From: Cloeon dipterum
Taxonomy: Eukaryota > Arthropoda > Insecta > Ephemeroptera > Baetidae
Assembly (NCBI RefSeq): GCF_949628265.1
Contig: NC_088786.1
Location: forward strand, 2,170,001-2,234,000
Reading direction: 5' to 3'
DNA: 64,000 nt
Notes under the pieces: model-generated
Told to the model about the DNA's origin: nothing
Seen by the model: only the letters and a program-made list of their open reading frames with translations
Database searches by the model: none
Shown here: positions 60,450 through 64,000 of the stretch, one piece after another
Layout of the letters: every line of letters begins with the position of its first letter
Numbering within the stretch: position 1 is the stretch's first letter
Program-made: the position numbers and the translations under genes

Positions 60450-61146
60450 GGCCGCTTTTCTGGCGTCTCAGGAGCGGCTAACTGCGTTGCTGCATCTCCC
60501 GAGCTGGTCGAAAGTCGCCTCTGGACCAGACGTAGTCGTATCTACGCCGAAAAACTAGGCCGAATCGCCTTGATCAGCGGTCACGTCCGTCAAGTCGAGC
60601 AGGGAGGCATGCTAGCTGCCAAAGGGGGCGTGCCCACTGATTACTCAATGCCAGCTGGCGCGAAAAATATTATCGCTGCGTTGATATTATTCATATTTTT
60701 TATTGTTACAAATATAACGAATTCTCTCTAAATGGGGTGAAAACATCATCTGAGATTCGTGGCTTTTGTCACAACCTAATTTTGGTGCGAATAGTTCGTG
60801 GCTTCGCGCGGCCTGCAGCAAAAAATCTCAACTGTGACCGATATGCAACCCGCGTAACAGTGACGTCCAGCTGGTTGCCTATGCACTTGATTGCAGGATG
60901 TTTCGTTTATTAAAAAAAACGCACATCATTCCAATAAATGATCGAAATTTGGGAAATTTGAAGCGGAATGTTAGACAGAAAAAATTCTCGGAATTCAATG
61001 TGGGCTGGGTTGACACATTTCGGTTAGTCAATCAAGCTGCAGAGACCGCCAGGTGAATTCCTGCAATTTTGCTTGGCGGTATACCTTAAAGAAATTGCTT
61101 CCAAAGTGATTGGAGATTTGGAATTGAGGGCAAAATAATTAAAACC
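60450..61146. promoter_or_regulatory. Divergent promoter region, FAM210 (minus) and LRR-like gene (plus)
   Basis: 697 bp between two start codons that face away from each other. It must contain both promoters and 5' UTRs. No TATA box at a convincing distance was seen. Confidence 0.45.
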
Positions 61147-63364
61147 ATGAGGGATGAAGTTGAAGACTCTCGATCAATGCATGATTTTGAAAATATCAGG
61201 TGAGTTTATATTTGTGATTTATTGTAACATATTTATTAAAATTATATTTCTCGAAAAACTCTACAATATTTTAATGTTGATTCCACGACGTAAAGTTTGA
61301 GGATTATTATTACAGGAATTGCGAGGAAGTTGTTGCCAAAATTTTAGAATTGGGCTTGAGAAAGAAAAGGTCAAGGATACTCAAGCTGCTTGACCTGAGC
61401 TTGGAGACTGTTTACAAGAATGTACATCTGGTAGCCAAACTTCCTGGCAATGGCTATGGAAACTTGCGTGAGTTGCCTGCTTTAAAGATGCTTTGAATTT
61501 AATCCAATTTTTTGCTATTTATTTCCCCAGCGAATACCCTCTTGTGTAAACTGCTTGATATGTGCAAAAGAAGTGATGACCGTGTTGAAAATTTAAACAG
61601 AAATTTTGATTTGTGCACACTGGTGGTTGGTTTTCCGAATAGCAGTCTCCAAAAGCTAGACATTCTGAACATGGCCAAAATGAACATGAACGCGTGCAAA
61701 CACATTTTCCGACTGGCGCTGAGGAACTGTCCAAAGCTAGAGCACGTGTCTGCCCCTTGCCCACTCATGCCCACCGCTTCGAAAAGGAAGACCCTGGAGT
61801 TGGCGCAAACAATCGCCTTTTCGTGGAAGAGACTGAAGACACTAAACTTGGTGGGATTTTATGCCACTGACACAGCTATAAAATTTATAAGTAAAAATCT
61901 CCCTAATTTGCAGTAAGTGCATGCGTTTCGCTTTCGGTTTTAACGCTCTAATTTTTAAATCGTACGCCTTCTAGGAAAATTAACCTGAGCATAACTACGG
62001 AAAAATTTAGCGAGGTTGGCACTTTTTATTTGCTGGGAATGAAAAAGTTGGCCGACCTAGAGCTCTATTTTAAAAATTACGTCGAGGAATTTTACTTTTT
62101 CACGAGATTGATGATGGCTATTGGGAGCAAATTTCCCAACTTGCAGCGCTTACACATCAACAACTTTGTCGAGTCGAGATACGTCAGCACGGACTTCGCA
62201 ATGTAAAATGCCCTAATTGTCATCAGCGCCGAACCTTTACTTTTTGTTCTCTCTCTCGCAGGCTGTTAAGCATTTGCCACCCTGAGATCAAGAGGAAGAT
62301 GTTACTGCATCAGGCCAGTGTCACGGAGTTGATGTTGCCTCAGTGGCCCAGCAACATCCACGTGGACACGCTGATTGTGCACCCAAAGCCCAACAACATC
62401 CAAGTAAACAGCCACTCCTGCGGCATACCCTGTGGCGTGTCCGAACTTATTCTCTTAGACCCTGACGACCCTGATCTGCTCTACAAGTTGCTTGAAAAGC
62501 TCGGCCCTAAATTGAAGAGGCTCAAAATCTCAGAATATCTCGGAAATGTTGGCTTCGTGCTGCCCGGAACTCTCGACCTCTACAAAGTCGTATCGCTGTG
62601 CCCAAAACTGGAGCACTTTTCCACCAATTCTACCATGCAAATGGCAATCGTATCCACGTTCAACTTGAAACCAGAGTACTTTTCCAACTTCAAGAGCTTT
62701 GAACTGGAGGGAGAAAATACGATGTAAGGGCTGTTTTTCAAAAATAGTCGTGTATTTAATTAAAAATATAATGTTCTCATTGTCAGACGAAGTGATGACA
62801 GTCTATTGCCGTTCATCAGTCTCTTCCAAATGGTTCTCAAAGGCTCGAAAAAGTACAAAATTCTAGAACTGCAGAATGCTTACCTGCTAAGGGAAACCGC
62901 CACATTTCTTGCCAACAATTCCGACTGTCTGTCTCAGGTGGAGGTTTTCAACGCTGTTGTCAATAGAAAAGAGTTGCTGACAGACATCTGCTCCATTGGG
63001 AAGCTGCTGATGATACGCTCGCCATTTTTCCGCAGAATTGAAATCCACGGCGCCTGCTGGTCAGTATACCGAACTCCGATCCCGCCTGATTTAAGCTGAA
63101 AATTTGATTTGTATCAGGGACAGTCTGCCTCACTGGTTCCTGCTGATGGCATATGAGCTGGGCGTGCAGGTCGAATGCAAATCCGATTTCTTGTATATTG
63201 GAAACATGAAGCTCAACCCCATCCACATATTCAGCACAAGCAACAGCGACGTGTTTGTCAGCAACAAATCACCCTTGATAAGTCCGTTTTTCCAGAGGTT
63301 TTTTCCAGAGCTCGTGCCATATTACAAGTTATTGACGTACGTAGGAATGAGTTATGAATTGTGA
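61147..63364 (+). CDS. Leucine-rich-repeat-like protein of unknown function
   Basis: Seven exons: 61147-61199, 61316-61467, 61531-61912, 61975-62202, 62262-62723, 62787-63059, 63118-63364. All are GT-AG and in phase; they total 1797 nt, 598 aa. Degenerate leucine-rich repeats run through most of it: KLLDLSL (about residue 45), KLDILNM, LKTLNLVG, LADLELYFKN, LQRLHINNF, VSELILLD, LKRLKISEYLG, CPKLEHF and KILELQNAYL. The spacing (CPKLEHV, LPNLQKI, FPNLQRL) resembles the Cys/Pro-containing repeats of F-box/LRR proteins, but no F-box is visible at the N-terminus (MRDEVEDSRSMHDFENIR). There is no signal peptide or membrane segment, so it is probably intracellular. Introns are 57-116 nt. AATAAA motifs lie at 63624 and 63732. 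Function unknown; substrate recognition or scaffolding is a guess from the fold. The start is the first ATG of the open first exon. Confidence 0.85.
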
Positions 63365-64000
63365 CGTGTGTAGCTTAAATCTCAAATGCGTTTAGTGTTC
63401 AAACAAGTGACTCTCTCATTGTTCCATTTAATATTTGAATCGCAATTCAGCTAAATGATTTACTACGATTCAAATTTATGTTCATTGCGGATCAAACCCT
63501 ACATCATCAAAAGAAGGGATCATAATATAATTATTTCAATCGGGAGAAGAGGAAAGATCAGTCTAAAATCAATGAGTGATCAGTAGTACTCGGTGATGCA
63601 ATATATTTGATTCTTCCATGCAAAATAAATGTGGGTGATAAAATAGGACAAAATTTTTAAGCTTAAGAACTTGTAATTTCGTGGTTAATTTTGAATGTAG
63701 CAGCAACATTGTGTTATAAGTGAATGTAAGAAATAAAAAGTAGAATTTTAAGCTCTGGAAAACAAAAGAACTGGAAAATAGTGTCTTTAATTAACTCGAA
63801 TTATATTTACCACAGAGATTCTTTTTTGTCTCTATAGATAAAAACAGTTAAATTTTAATATAACTGTGTACGAAACAAATTTACGAAAAATATATGCATG
63901 GCAAATTTGAGAAATCAAACCTATGATAGTTTTTTTAGCCATTTTTGTGGCCTTCTAGGTCGAAAAACTCACACTTTTAGCAAAGAATTCTAAAACTCAT
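63365..64000 (+). other. 3' UTR and downstream of the LRR-like gene
   Basis: AT-rich, no coding signal. Two AATAAA motifs (63624-63629 and 63732-63737) are the candidate polyadenylation signals of the preceding gene. Confidence 0.55.

Noticed and set aside
59733..60731. 332-codon open frame on the plus strand
   Set aside because: It lies antisense to FAM210, whose protein has a clear domain and import signal. The antisense translation has no motif and is a codon-bias shadow.
1..64000. CRISPR arrays, bacterial operons, rRNA or tRNA genes
   Set aside because: No regularly spaced repeats, no Shine-Dalgarno-linked gene strings, and no sequence that folds convincingly as a tRNA; spliced genes show the DNA is eukaryotic.

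Overview
This is insect-type nuclear DNA. The genes have small spliced exons with GT-AG introns and AATAAA signals. The intergenic space is large and AT-rich, with long (CT)n, (AT)n and (CA)n microsatellites, a non-autonomous LTR retrotransposon and hairpin MITEs. A beaten-path (beat) family immunoglobulin gene and two trehalose-transporter-like MFS genes point to an arthropod, most likely a winged insect. The compact introns (48-77 nt where short) fit a modest-sized genome. I cannot name the species from the sequence.

Layout. Positions 1-7353 are intergenic with microsatellites. Positions 7354-11832 hold two tandem minus-strand MFS sugar-transporter genes. Each has six exons, and I resolved both to complete in-frame models (502 and 496 aa); their exons 3, 4 and 5 have identical lengths (136, 254 and 403 nt). 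Positions 11833-24837 contain no recognisable coding exon. They hold a hairpin MITE, a small 20-bp inverted-repeat element and a young LTR retroelement (20594-22349: identical 433-bp LTRs except one difference I saw, ACAT target-site duplication, no pol). Positions 24838-54096 carry five plus-strand exons of the beat-family gene (two Ig domains and a hydrophobic, GPI-like tail), spread by introns of up to about 21.5 kb. The signal-peptide exon was not found and lies upstream. The beat introns hold three more copies of the hairpin MITE and most copies of an older, diverged ~150-260 bp repeat family.

The last 7 kb is gene-dense. It holds an SFR1/MEI5-like recombination accessory gene (57416-58051, plus), a FAM210/DUF1279 mitochondrial protein gene (59736-60449, minus, convergent with SFR1), and a seven-exon gene (61147-63364, plus, 598 aa) for a leucine-rich-repeat-like protein I do not recognise, divergent from FAM210.

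The genes do not form one pathway. The only functional cluster is the tandem transporter pair. The most notable structure beyond the genes is the repeat content: a four-copy near-palindromic hairpin family, a short LTR element and a seven-copy diverged repeat, concentrated in and around the beat gene. No CRISPR array, bacterial operon, rRNA or convincing tRNA gene was seen.
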